Part shown: one piece after another, positions 1-11,500 of the stretch
Layout of the letters: every line of letters begins with the position of its first letter
How positions within the stretch are numbered: position 1 is the first letter of the stretch
Assembly: GCA_021234155.1 (NCBI GenBank)
Contig: JAJEKV010000003.1
Location: forward strand, 14,492,386 to 14,556,385
DNA: 64,000 nucleotides
Reading direction: 5' to 3'
DNA from: Isoetes taiwanensis
Taxonomy: Eukaryota; Streptophyta; Lycopodiopsida; Isoetales; Isoetaceae
Notes under the pieces: generated by a model
Database searches by the model: none
Seen by the model: the letters and a program-made list of their open reading frames with translations, nothing else
Told to the model about the DNA's origin: nothing
Position numbers and translations under genes: made by a program

Positions 1-192
1 ATCCATCCTTCAATCTTGGCTTTGAAGATTTCGTATTTGCGAATCAAATGCTCGATAATCCGTGAAAAAAAACCCTCCCGTTGTTTACGATTACATGTTC
101 TAACCTCTTTTTCTATTGAGAAATGATGTGTTTAAATGAAATCTTGTATGCAATTTTTAGTTTCAATGAAAATTTTTTATTATCGATAGCCC

Positions 193-643
193 TACTTAGA
201 TAATTAATGGTTATGGTTCTAATTGTGTTTCTTTTGTTTGATTATATCCAATAAATAAAATAAAATGAATGTCTGCCCATCCTTTTTATTTCCATAAGCA
301 AAAAAATTATTATAGAGTCATTACATACAAGCTCATGGGTTCCAATAAGGATAGATGTTTGTTACTTAGAATGGAATAGTCCATTCGATGTTATAATTGT
401 TAATGTTTTGTATGCCTGCTTGGAATAGTTCATTTGTATGTGTAGGCCTACTTAAAATAGTTTAATGGTTAAGGATTATATTGGTGCTTCTTTTGTTGTG
501 ATTGTATACTTTGTTGGTTGTTATACTTAAAATGAATTTTCATCCCGTCTTTCATTTTTATTCTTTGTCTGCACTTTGTTATTATGTAGCATAGTTGTTG
601 TAGAACTCATGGTTACAATAGAAGTTGCCTGCTTAGAATGAAT
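193..643. repeat. Diverged tandem duplication, about 250-bp unit
   Basis: Two successive stretches (about 193-446 and 447-643) run in the same order through CCTACTTA, AATGGTTA, TTCTTTTGTT, AAATGAAT, CATCC and CTCATGG. They look like an old tandem duplication. The rest of 1-640 is AT-rich and shows no coding signal on either strand. Confidence 0.5.
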
Positions 644-1090
644 AGATAGATAGGTAGGTAGGTAGGTAGGTACAATTTTAACGTCCACAAAGACTACCGA
701 GAGCCATGGAACAATACAATGAGCAGGGGCAATAAGCCCACAAACAAACTTGGGGACAAAGTCCCATTTCATAAGTACAACGAAATTAAGTAAACCAACA
801 ACGAAAAGACAAGGCTAGACATAACCAGTCCAAGGATCAGAAGCCCAATGATCCCAAATTATAGCCTTGCTTTTGCAATAAACTGCGCATTTTTTTCGTT
901 GTCGTGCTGGTCTTGCCTTGCCTAGCTCTTCCCTTATTTTGCAGATTTGCAATGGAGTGAAGACTTCTTGGACTGAAAAATTAGTGCCCTTTAGGTGACT
1001 ACCATTGCCACAGGCATCTAGTCAAGAAAATGTGTCTCTAAAGTGCACCAAAAGATGTCGAGGACGATCTGATCGGGCAGCTCGTACTCA
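642..1090 (-). mobile_element. LINE 3' end, copy 1, with GATA/GGTA microsatellite tail
   Basis: On the minus strand this copy ends in GTGGACGTTAAAATTG followed by a (CTAC)n/(CTAT)n tract (642-672 on the plus strand). The body at 680-1090 aligns by eye with the copy at 16.3-16.95 kb. The shared landmark is GATCAGNNGNCCNNTGATCCC followed by a stretch beginning ATAGCCT. No intact reading frame remains. The element is 5'-truncated and old. Assignment to a LINE rests on the ORF1-like fragment of the 16.3-kb copy. Confidence 0.65.
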
Positions 1091-3060
1091 TATAAAAGAT
1101 ATAATGCCCTCTGTTTGTAGGCCTCTGTCTATGGAATTCAAATTATCCCCTTTCTATAGCAGCACTAGCATTAGCATTTACAGTAGCATTTGCAATCTGT
1201 AGCAACAGTAGTAACATGAGATGGACTAGTTGTGTCTTTTTGCAATGCATCTGCCATAATGTTATTGGATGGTTGATAAATTTGCACCTTGCCATGCACC
1301 AGCCAGTCTATTTTATGTCCCTCACGCATGCAAGGTCGCGTTGAATTAATTCTCGTTGTAGTGGGATGAGGTCGTAGTTGACATACAAGGAGGTTCCTTT
1401 CAATTCCACTACCTGATGAAGTATGGCACCTTTAACATTCCATCTGCCACTGTGAATTGCACAAGACGAGGCTGATTATGGTGCTAAGGCTAAGAAGTAA
1501 TGCCCTGACAATGTGCACAAGAGCTTGAAAGCTCATCTTGGAGAAGATCATTGTATGGATCTTTAGGAGGTCCTCTTATGAGCCTCTGCTTGGAGGCCTT
1601 ACACGGTCACACTATGGCGCATGCGCTTTTGTTCCTATTGCTCCTTAATCAATATCCTACTTCCCACAGGCAGATGCTGCAGGGAATCCCCAAGGTTTCA
1701 ATGTTGCTCGACCTAAGGGGTATGCTACTTAGATGGGTCGAAGCTTGCTTTGACTTGTCTTGGCGTGGTAAAGTTTGCTTGTCTTGTTGGATGTGCCTCA
1801 TGTAGCTCTATGCAGGCAGTGGCTGTAATATCAACATTAGCCCTAAATGTTTGAAACTCATAGCTCAATTCTTCATGTCTCACTATCCGTTTCACGAATT
1901 CTGACATGTAATGGTGAAATTGCTTATGAGTGTGGCATGATGATGCTTACCTTGTAAAGCAATTACCTTTTTCAGCTCTCATATAGTAAGGTCCCGACTA
2001 GAAGAGCTTTCCTTCAACCTCAAAAGCTTAGAGGCCATTGCAATATCCTTGGCTGAATTTGCATTTTCCAAAGCGTCAAGCCATGTCTACAAAACATGAA
2101 CAAGTTACTGTGTTTGACTATCCTGGAAGCTGTTTGAATAGCTCGTTGGAATGTTATTGTATCTTTAATTTCTTGCTCAAAGTGTTCCCTTTCTTAGAAC
2201 ATGGTAGCGTTGTCTGACCTATTCTGATGTCTTCAAACTATACAGCATAGCACCATGAAAAGATCCTTTGAATAATCTACTGGAGTATAACTTGGTGAAC
2301 TGGCCTTGATTATAGAAGCACTTGAGAGCATCGTCATCTACTATTTGTCAATGTCCAAGGAATTGTAGAATTGTTGAAGGTGTTCCTGGCAAACCTTCAA
2401 CCTCAATTGCTTAGAACCTCCAGGCAACCACTCTAATCAAGAAGATTGCAAAAAGTATGCCCAAACTTTGTGTTAAACTGCTTTCCCAAAATCCAGAAAA
2501 AATGACCCTTAGCAAAACAGATGCCATTTGCAAACAGACTCGAGTTTTGACATGACTCTAGGAATCTATGGTTAAAAGTCAGGTGCAAAAAGATATACAG
2601 AGGCTACTCAAATTTTCCTTTCTGACCAAGTCAAAATTTGATCAATGTCCCTGGCAGCAAGCTAATTTTTTCAAGTGAAAAAGTACAACTCCTTTTTCAC
2701 TTTTGCCACTTGATTCTGACTCTGACAGGCCTGCACACAAGGTTCAACAAGTTTTTTGCCAAAAAAAACATGAAAAAATGCTCTGAAATTGAAATTTTTT
2801 GCTCAAGGACTGTCAAATACAAAACAGCACGCAAATTTTGGTAAATCGAATTCGGTGATCTCTTTTGACTTGTTGACAACTCCTGACAACTCTGACAAGC
2901 TTGCAAGCAATGTGCATCAACTCTTTTTTTAAGAGATTATGCTCAAAAGGTCAGAAACCACAATTTTCTAGCTGAAAAACTGTATTTTTTGCAAGAACAT
3001 CAAGATAATGTTTGCAAGATGAGATTGCGAGAATGTTTTTTGATTTTGTAAGTTCCCTTG
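1091..3060. other. No recognisable gene
   Basis: AT-rich sequence with only short chance reading frames. The part from about 2560 on is rich in short T and A runs and looks like old repeat debris. I see no domain, RNA gene or clear promoter. Confidence 0.5.
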
Positions 3061-3244
3061 AGTTCTAAGACACCTGCACAATGAGTACAACTGATTTTTG
3101 TGTTGGAAATTCCATTTTTCCTTCAAGGATCTATTTTTTACATGCAAAAAACAGTTCTAAGACACTTGCACAATGAGTACAACTGATTTTTGTGTTGGAA
3201 ATTCCATTTTTCCTTCAAGGATCTATTTTTTACATGCAAAAAAC
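3061..3244. repeat. 92-bp tandem duplication, two near-identical copies
   Basis: Copy 1 is 3061-3152 and copy 2 is 3153-3244. Both start AGTTCTAAGACAC and end GCAAAAAAC. I find one difference (C in copy 1, T in copy 2, in the CAC[C/T]TGCAC segment). Such near-identity implies a recent duplication in otherwise decayed sequence. Confidence 0.9.
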
Positions 3245-5519
3245 AGTCATAATTAGAGAGGCAAATGTATTGAGTTTTTTATGCTCACTTTGAACTTTTC
3301 CTTTTGAATTTTTCTGTAGCTTGTCACAACTTTTAATTCTCTATCAATGCACATGCATGAGATTTTTTAATCCTACTAATGCTAATGCTACTTAATGGTC
3401 TATGCTTGACTAATGTTGACTCTATCAATGCATTCCCAATTCAATTTTTTCTTTTATTTTTTTATTTTGTGCTAAGCTTACTGATCCTGAATCTATTCCT
3501 TGAAAAAGTAACCTGTGATTTCTTAACTTGCCTAGTTTAAATGCTTTTTTCAGAGTTTTACTTCATATTGAGCAATTTTTGGTATAAGATGCATAGAAAA
3601 CTTTACCAAGGATCAACTTTACATTCAAAAGAACATTATACAGTGAAATCTTCAATCCCAAGCTCTGTGGTCTTGGGCACAGGGTCGAAAATAATCATAA
3701 GAGGTGAAAATCAAGCAAATTGCCTCAATAATCCATCGATTTATGAAGCAAGGAAGGTCAATTCGAGCAGAGAAAGATCAATCCGGCTCCAATCAGTCTT
3801 GTGCAGGTCGATTCTCTCGCCCAAAGCCCTTGAACTTTTCTGTAACAAAAATTCCCTTCCATAATCCCCTGTTTTCGGCCCCTTCTAGGCAAATCCGGGC
3901 CCAAATCTCTGTCTCTTTGCTCAGAATAGGTTTCTTAATGTAGAATAGGTCAATTCGAGATGTCTAGGCTATTATTAGGTTGTTAATTTGAGCTGAAAAT
4001 CCGGATCTTGGCATCGATCTATTTTTAGGGTTCTTGAAGTTCTCGTGCGAATTATCCCACAAGCATTTATAAAAAAGGAAGCTCGGGTATATAAGGTATA
4101 GTCTAGCTCAACTATTAATAATTGTGTGTTGTCCTCCACGTGAGATCTGGCATGTTGCCAACTCACATGCCCGGAGGCACCACGTGGCGAGAGGAGATTG
4201 GGTTCGGGAGTGACTAGGTTTTGGGGGCCCGGGGGTAGATAGGAATTTTTTTTTTAAATTTGGCACGAATTCCAAGAAGTGAAAAATGAAGGTCAATATG
4301 GGGTCTTTTTTCAAAAATTCTTTTTCCATAAGGAATTTTTTTTTATGCTCTACAAGATGGGAGGATCTTTTGCAAAAAAAAGCATTTTTTTGGTTAAAAA
4401 AGGGAGTGAAATTTGATGATGTGGCAAGTTGGTGGGATGATCTGGCAAATGGGTGGTGACATGGCATTATGAAGTGATGATGTGTCAATTAAGGTGGCAA
4501 AGTGACTTTTTTCTAGTCAAAACTTTTTATGAAGTGGAGATGATGTGGATAACATGTGTATGATGATGTGGAAGCACTTGGAGATGATGTGGCACCATGG
4601 GATGATGACATGTCACCTACGGTATCAAAATGACTTTACTTAGGTTAAAATTTTTGAAAAAAAAGTTTTGTGGGGTGACACGTGATGTGCTTAGGTGATG
4701 ATGTGGATGGTATTTGGCATTCTTGAGGACGATGTGGGCAATTTGGCACCTAGTTTGGCACTAGTGCACATACCATTAGATCTTTTATGCAATGATTTGG
4801 ATAATTTACTCTTCCACACTTGTTTGAAGAAAATGTGCACTTTCTCTCTCTAGCTTTACTTTTAGAGAGAGAAGATGGTCTTAGACCATGGGAATAGCCA
4901 AATTTGGTGGGATTTTTTGCTTTTTTCAAAGGTGGTGAATGTATGATGGTTATGTGATGTATGCATGGTGTGTTTTGACTAGAAAAAATACTCTTTGCCA
5001 ACTTGGGCTAGGGAAAATGATGATGAGGCATGAAGATGTGAGTTATGAAGCATATATGGTGTTCATGGATGGGATTGAGGTGGTAGGATCATGTAAGTAG
5101 CCTTGGGAAATAAAACTCATGCCAAAATGACTAGCCACATACCATACAAACAGGTCTTCCAAACTTCAATCTTGAGGGGTCTTTCAATCTCCAAACTCAA
5201 CTTGTCTTGCTTGAATCTTAACTTCCTTGCTATACTTGCATGATATCCAATGAATGTCCTTCCCTTGATTCTTTAATATAGGTGTCAACTTGGAGTCTTC
5301 AAATATGGGAGTCTTCAAACTTCTAGCTCATGCACACATATATTAGTCAAATGTTAGACAAAATGTGCAAATTGTGTGCATTGCTCTTCTATGCTGCCAA
5401 AATGTGGCAGCAAGAATATATGGCCATTAAAGCTTAGAGCATTATAGAGGATTAAACTTAGAACATCTAATGGTCGACCCCTAATATATTCCAGAGCATG
5501 TGCCAACACTTTAGAAATT
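3245..5519. other. Spacer with a GATGATGTGG-rich stretch
   Basis: No coding region is supported. From about 4400 to 4760 the motif GATGATGTGG and variants (GATGATCTGG, GATGACATGT) recur irregularly, as in an old short-period repeat. The remainder is AT-rich and unassigned. Confidence 0.45.
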
Positions 5520-6670
5520 TCTTTGTTTGGATTGAGGTGCTTACCTATTAGCATATAGAACGTTCTAAAACACCGTTATTTTCATTACACGATTTTTTAA
5601 GACTTTCTTTTTTTGGATTGAGATGATTACCTATGAGCATCTAGAACATTTTAGAATACTCTACAACATTTCATTTTCATTGGAGCACCATTTTTTCCTA
5701 CAAAATTCTAGAAAACTCTCTTTAGAACATCTTTAAAATCCTTCTTACTCGCAACATATATGGAAACCTTCTTCTTTTGGATTGGGTGCTTACCATAAGC
5801 ACCCTGAAGATTCTTAGACATCTTGGAGCCCAGATTGGATGCACGTTTCTAGTTATGGCATCATGCGACATGGCAATATCCTAGTCCTTGCATTCTATTT
5901 TTTGTTGCAATATTCTAAAGAGATTATATCCTTGGATTGAGGTGCTTACCCATCAACATCTAGAGCATGTTTTAAAACTCTCTCTTTTTGGATGGAGGTA
6001 CTTACCTATGGCTGAGATCATGCCACTTGGCAACATCGTAGCTCTTGATAGGTATCGAAGATGGACACACCATTCTATTTTAAATTCAACACTCTATAAC
6101 TTCGTTTGCCATCGCCGCAACTCTTCCCAAACGCACATTACCTGTTGTAGTAACATTGTATCTTAACATTAATACTCTTACACATTCTATGATGATTAGA
6201 ACACCCTATTTGCAACATTTTTGAAAGCTTTCTATTTTTTGAAATTAAGTGGTTACTCATGAGCATCTAAAACCCTCTTTCCAAGATTGTAAAAACTTTC
6301 TCTTTTTAGATTGAGATGCTTACCTATGAGCATTTGAAACATTCTAAGACTATAATTCTTGAACACGTAACAATACTCTGTTTTGCATGAGCACTCTTGC
6401 TGCAGCATTTTTGAAATACTTTTTATTTTTGGATGGAGGTACTTATCTATTAGCATATGAAATATTCTGAAGCATTCTAGAACACTCTCAATATTCTATT
6501 GTGCTTGGAGCACCTTCTTTGCAACATTTATGAAGACTATCTATCTTTGGACTAAGGTCCTTATCCATGAGTATCCGCAACATTCTAGAACACTCTAGAA
6601 CATTCTATTTTGCTTGACACATCCTTTTGCATTATTTTTGAAATTTCTATTTTTAGACTAAGGCGCTTGT
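5520..6670. repeat. Diverged satellite-like array of about ten units
   Basis: Units of very roughly 60-180 bp begin with variants of GGATTGAGGTGCTTACCTAT, then GAGCATCTAGAACATTCTA, then a TTTGCAACATTTTTGAAA-like stretch. Unit starts are recognisable near 5525, 5616, 5779, 5932, 5990, 6242, 6309, 6432, 6549 and 6655. Many units hold GAA and TTC triplets in alternation (for example TTCTAGAACA near 6575), resembling heat-shock-element modules. No coding capacity is seen. Confidence 0.75.
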
Positions 6671-7100
6671 TAATCCCATTGATCCAAGCCATCGGATCGA
6701 GATTCTTGAGGGGGCCAGCATACATGTCTCGCATGATCCATTGCATGTTTTCTCTGGTTGGGAGATCGCTATTTTAGGCGAGGTTCTTCATCAATGTCTC
6801 ATTGGTGATTCCTCGTCTCTCTCAACAGTACACTATTCTCTATTCTTTGAAACCATGCAGGGGAGGGGCTTCTCCCTGCTTGGATTGACCAATTTAGCGT
6901 TTCTTTCTATGCTGTGACGTGTTCTTCATCGGCCTTGCCTCTTCTTTGGTCATAATCCTTTGACCTTCGCCCTGAAACTGGAAGTTCTCTTATATTCGGG
7001 AGGTTTTTGTCATTTTCATGCGAGCCCCATTCTAGAATCCCATCGATCCGAGCCGTTGGATCGAGATTCTGGAGGGGGCGAGCATGCATGTCTCACATGG
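6671..7100. repeat. Direct repeat pair about 360 bp apart
   Basis: A roughly 70-bp stretch near 6671-6740 recurs near 7033-7100. Shared landmarks are AATCCCAT, a GGATCGAGATTCT core, GAGGGGGC and CATGTCTC. Both copies are followed by CTCAACAGTAC and then TATTCTTTGAAACC. This suggests a diverged duplication of a ~360-bp unit. No gene is seen. Confidence 0.7.
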
Positions 7101-7180
7101 CGCTTCCTCTCTCCTCAACAGTACCTTATTCTTTATTCTTTGAAACCCACCCTCCCCCCTTAATTGATTAATGTACTTGT

Positions 7181-7321
7181 CGTTTGGCACGCGTGACTAG
7201 CCCCTCTATTTGAAGAGGTTTTTTTGTTGCGTCACACGCGTGACCAACCCCTCTATTTGAAGAGCTTATTTTTTGCGTGGCACGCGTGATCAGCCCCTCC
7301 ACTTTGGGAGGTTTGTTTTTT
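7181..7321. repeat. Three-unit tandem repeat with CACGCGTG palindromes
   Basis: Three units of 46-47 bp each carry the 8-bp palindrome CACGCGTG (7188-7195, 7235-7242, 7281-7288), then a CAGCCCCTC-like stretch, then TTTGAAGAG or its variant. The CCTC/GAGG pair within each unit could pair as a short stem. CGCG-core sites are bound by plant CAMTA-type factors, but function here is inference. Confidence 0.8.
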
Positions 7322-7424
7322 CACATTTGTTCTAGTGTTCTTTCCCCTTTTTTTTTAAATCAAAGCATGAGATTTGCAAAATTTCTACAAGAAGTCAATC
7401 ATCAAGAGGTTTATACAATGAACA

Positions 7425-7490
7425 AAGAATAGAATAGAATAGAATAGTTTTTTTAACGTCCACGGAGAACCATCAGCTTTGAAGTAGAAT
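7425..7490 (-). mobile_element. LINE 3' end, copy 2, short, ATTCT-type tail
   Basis: On the minus strand the sequence reads GGTTCTCCGTGGACGTTAAA and then a (CTATT)n tract. This is the same terminal motif as the copies at 0.64, 16.3, 46.7 and 49.8 kb. Only a few dozen bases of body remain, so it is a severely 5'-truncated insertion. Confidence 0.65.
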
Positions 7491-7515
7491 GCACTACAGG
7501 TGATTTCTTGAGTGT

Positions 7516-8555
7516 ATGGCAGTCATAAAGGAGAGGAAGGTGAATCCGCATCAAATTTATCCTCAATTTGTAGGCGAGCTCCATGATCTAGAAAACAAAA
7601 TTTATCAGTATGGTCTAAAAATTAAAGTCAGAATGCCATTTTCCAAAGGCTTTATATGGCATCGACAACCTACAAGAATGGCAATTGCAAACCCTGGTGG
7701 TTTTAGAGTTAATTGGGGACACTCTAGCTCACTGCAGATATTTAAAGGACCAACCAAAAAAGAAGCACAATATTAGAGAGGAGTATAAAACTCATTGTTA
7801 GTGCTATAGCTTGCTTGAAGGCAAACATGCAGCTCTTTAGTGATGAGCTTATTCAACTAGAGCAGCGAAATGAAGCAAAAGGAAACACACAAGATTAAAA
7901 TCAATGGGGTTCTGCTAGGCCTTGATCTCTCTCCAGTGTGTTTATATAAGAACATTATAGAAGTTAAAGATAAGATAGATGATCTTACTATAATATGTCC
8001 AAAGGAAGATAAAGGTTTGAAACAATTAAGTAATGGCGAAAATAGATTATGGCTTTTTTTGCTATCTGAATTGAAAATGAAGGAACAACTGATGATAAAA
8101 AAAAAAAATAGAACACGAGATTGACAAGTTGAGCATGATGATCACCATAAAAAGGAGGCACAATTGGATCTGCAAATACAATTAATAACTTGAAGCATCT
8201 TGAAGAGATTTATATAGATATTAATTTACCAAAACCATTGCAAGTGCTTGGCCTTTTGCAGATGGGTTAGTGGATGTTTGGTTTGTGGAGTGGCCTTCTC
8301 CTCGTATTATACTTTGCATGTGCAACTACTTTTTGGCTACAAATATCACCTATTTTGCTTCCAGTTGTGCATTGGAGAGTTGCACTGTCATGTATGCAAG
8401 ACAGAATTTCTGAAAATCTATTTTTGGAGTTAGAGAGATACCTCAAATATGTGCATCAAAAAACTATAGATGAAGATGATTGTGGCAAATCTAGCAAGAA
8501 AACTTCCATGGACAATGAAGACAAAAATGTAACTTACAATATACATGCAAATTGA
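7516..8555 (+). pseudogene. Unrecognised decayed gene with a membrane-like C-terminus
   Basis: I do not recognise this gene. Coding-like translation runs through several frames: 7516-7776 (a basic segment), 7778-7890 (rich in A, L and Q), 7870-8124 (charged, KDKIDDLTIICPKEDKG) and about 8175-8555. The last part is in one frame apart from a TAG just before WMFGLWSG, and holds one hydrophobic segment (GLLLVLYFACATTFWL) followed by a charged tail. Frameshifts near 7777 and 7890 and the in-frame stop indicate a pseudogene, unless short introns were missed. The next 300 bases hold a further short charged frame (8744-8944) that may be a continuation. Confidence 0.35.
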
Positions 8556-11500
8556 AAGGGAGAATAGTGCCTCGAACTTGATCTACGGTTACTCCAAAAA
8601 TAGATAATTATTTGCTCTAAATTAAATACTTTCTAGTGGCTCTTTATATTAAGTTTTAACCTCTATTTTATTTGCTAAATCTTTAAGATCAAACAAGGAA
8701 GCCTTCAAAGAAACATGTAGTACAATCGAATGCTCGAGAAGATATGGACCAAACCTCTTTATTTGGTAAGAGAATCAAGCACCCAAATGTCTTAATTAAA
8801 TACATCTTAAGCAAAAGAATAACATATGATGATGATGATAAAATCTTAATATCCATGGGGAGCTGTAGCTTAAAAGTTCAAGAAATTTGTTATTTAACAT
8901 ATTCGAGCATTTTTCTACCCAAGAAATTCATGTCTCAAGATTAACTATATTCCAGAAGTAATTTGCCAAGCCAAAAGCATGCAAGAGCTTGTAAATCAAC
9001 ATTCTTTGCCTCAACTTTTGCACATACCTATAGAAGACACCCAAGCCACTTATATATTTGATGATATTATTATCTTATTATCTTATTCTTTCAAGTATAT
9101 TGGAACTTAGCTGATAAATTCAACAATTAAATCGAACTCCAAGATGATTGCCATCTTTATTTGTGCATGTGCCTTATGAAGCAGCCTTTTTATCGTGGTT
9201 CAGGGATAAGTATAACTAAATGCTTTAGCTTTCTAAAATACTCTCCATGTGACTAAGCACTTTGGACAATTGTAGGCAATCAAGCAGCTCAAGATCAAGA
9301 ACAGCCACCACTAGTAGGCAATAAGCAACTTAAGACCAAATAATAGAGGTTGTTTCAGTTGAAGATTCATAGAAATATAAGAGAACTGAAAGGAAATAGC
9401 CCAAACTTACAAACCACTGGAAAGTCCATTCAAGCAAGCAAAACCCAAGATGAAGGGCAAAGGTCCAATTTTGAAAAACGGAAGAAGAGGGCAGAGCAAT
9501 GATCCTTACATGAGAAAGTCAATTTAGAAGTTCCATTGGAGAAGGAGATATCAATTTAGAATGAGACGGAGATGCCAGCTGAAGACGTTCCATTAGATAA
9601 AAATTCTAATTTATATAATTGAATCTCTAGATTTTATTTTGCTTTTAGATGCTCATGAAAATGTTGCTTGCAGGAGCTTCGAGTTTCAAAGCAAAATTAT
9701 AGATTTCTAGCCAATTAAAGAACATTTGATTTCCATCTTCAAGCTTCAATCCGAAGTTTGAAAACCAAGTACCATTATTTTGAATTTGTCTCACATCATA
9801 CCATTTATAGCCAATCTAGTACAAAAGCCCTCCAACCCTCCTATTCTAGATGCTGATGAAACCTATTCCCTTTAAACAAATCCAGCGAGGAAACAAGCAG
9901 CTAGCAATGGAGAAGATGTCGAAACTAATGATGATACAACCTTGGAGTAGTTCACCCTGTGCCAAGACTAAGATGCAAGAAATTTTTGTGGCTAGATTGT
10001 TGGCTATCCCTATTATCTGTATGAATATATTAGACTGTAAATGGTACTTTATATGATATGACTGAACTCTAGTAACCACATGAGCCTTTGCATATATTAA
10101 TACACGAACTCTAATAACTACTATGTGATACCAATCTTTGGTGTGCACTAATTGATTATGTCTTTTCAAATAGCCTTTTGAAAATAATTGTGTTAAATTG
10201 TACATTGAGGTTGTCATACAACAGTGACCAATGCTTTCCTTAGCAAATGTTCCAAGTACTTTAAATACTCATAATCCATACTTTAAACTTTATGTACTCA
10301 CAACTGCAAGGATCGGAGCAGTTTCACTTGCAGCATCATAATCCATTTTTATACTTTAAGTACTTACATCTGCAACGATCATATCAGTTTACTTTGCCTT
10401 AAACACATAAACATAGTTGACAATATATATTGATATAGGTTCTCAAATTACAACTGAATACTTTCTTTGATCTATCTCAAGCAGAAATATATTGACAATG
10501 TATATCGATACATGTCACTCAAATCACAACTGCCAACTTCATTTAATCTAATCACATAATTAAGCTGGATAATGAATTACCTGGCCATGTAATCACGTTC
10601 AAAGCCCCAATACAATAAATTACCATAAGTAACTCTGCCCTTTATACTCGAGCCATACTTTAACTTTCTTGTGTGTCTGATATATATTGCAGAACTGCCT
10701 TCCTTCCAAGACAGAGTTTTAAGAACTGTAGACGTTCACTAATTATGTCATTTTCCTTACTTTTCCTCAATATAGAAAGTACCAACCACTGAATAAACAA
10801 TATACTCTCAACGATATCAATCTTGTTAATTTAGGATTTTCCGGTTTGGCCAGAAACTTTTTGGAATTTTTTGTTAACATATTTTTCCAATGCTTTAAGC
10901 GCTTTTAGCTACCGAATAAACTTGCCGATTTCCAAAAATCAAAATTCCATATGTTTTTTAGGTCGGTTTATGGTCTGCATAGCCGGCATGTTTGGGAAGA
11001 TTTCCAGCGTGCAAAACCTTGGAGAAGTTTTCGGCATAGACAAATTTGGTATGGCCAACATCTGTGTTCAAAAATACCTTTGGGTGCCCCCATCTTGAAG
11101 AGGAGTCCCGTGGTTTTGCACAAAGACTATGGTCCAGAATCGAACAGGTAAGACCACTGCTTTGGAGCCCCCTTTTGTTTTGAGTTTTATAGTAGGCTTG
11201 GGGTTTCGTCTCCTGGCCTTCTAAGAGGTCTGCAACCCAGATTACATAGGTTAGTGACTTTGTTGTAGCTGAGCCATTTGTTATTAGTTTCTAAGGTCCC
11301 CTAACCTACAGTTTCGATGTCCAGAGATCTTGAGTACAAAATTTTTATGTCCATGTGGTGCACCTATTTCCTAAAACACGACATCCATCTCTGCTGGTCA
11401 TATGCATGTGCGTACTTTTTGCTCTCTTTCTCCTGTCTAGATGGGCACAACATGCTTCCACCTGATAAGGTATGTATTATAAGTTTGTTATATTTGACGG

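Noticed and set aside
10951-11151. Possible exon ending in LWSRIEQ before GTAAGA
   Set aside because: Only one border is credible and no neighbouring exon could be joined.
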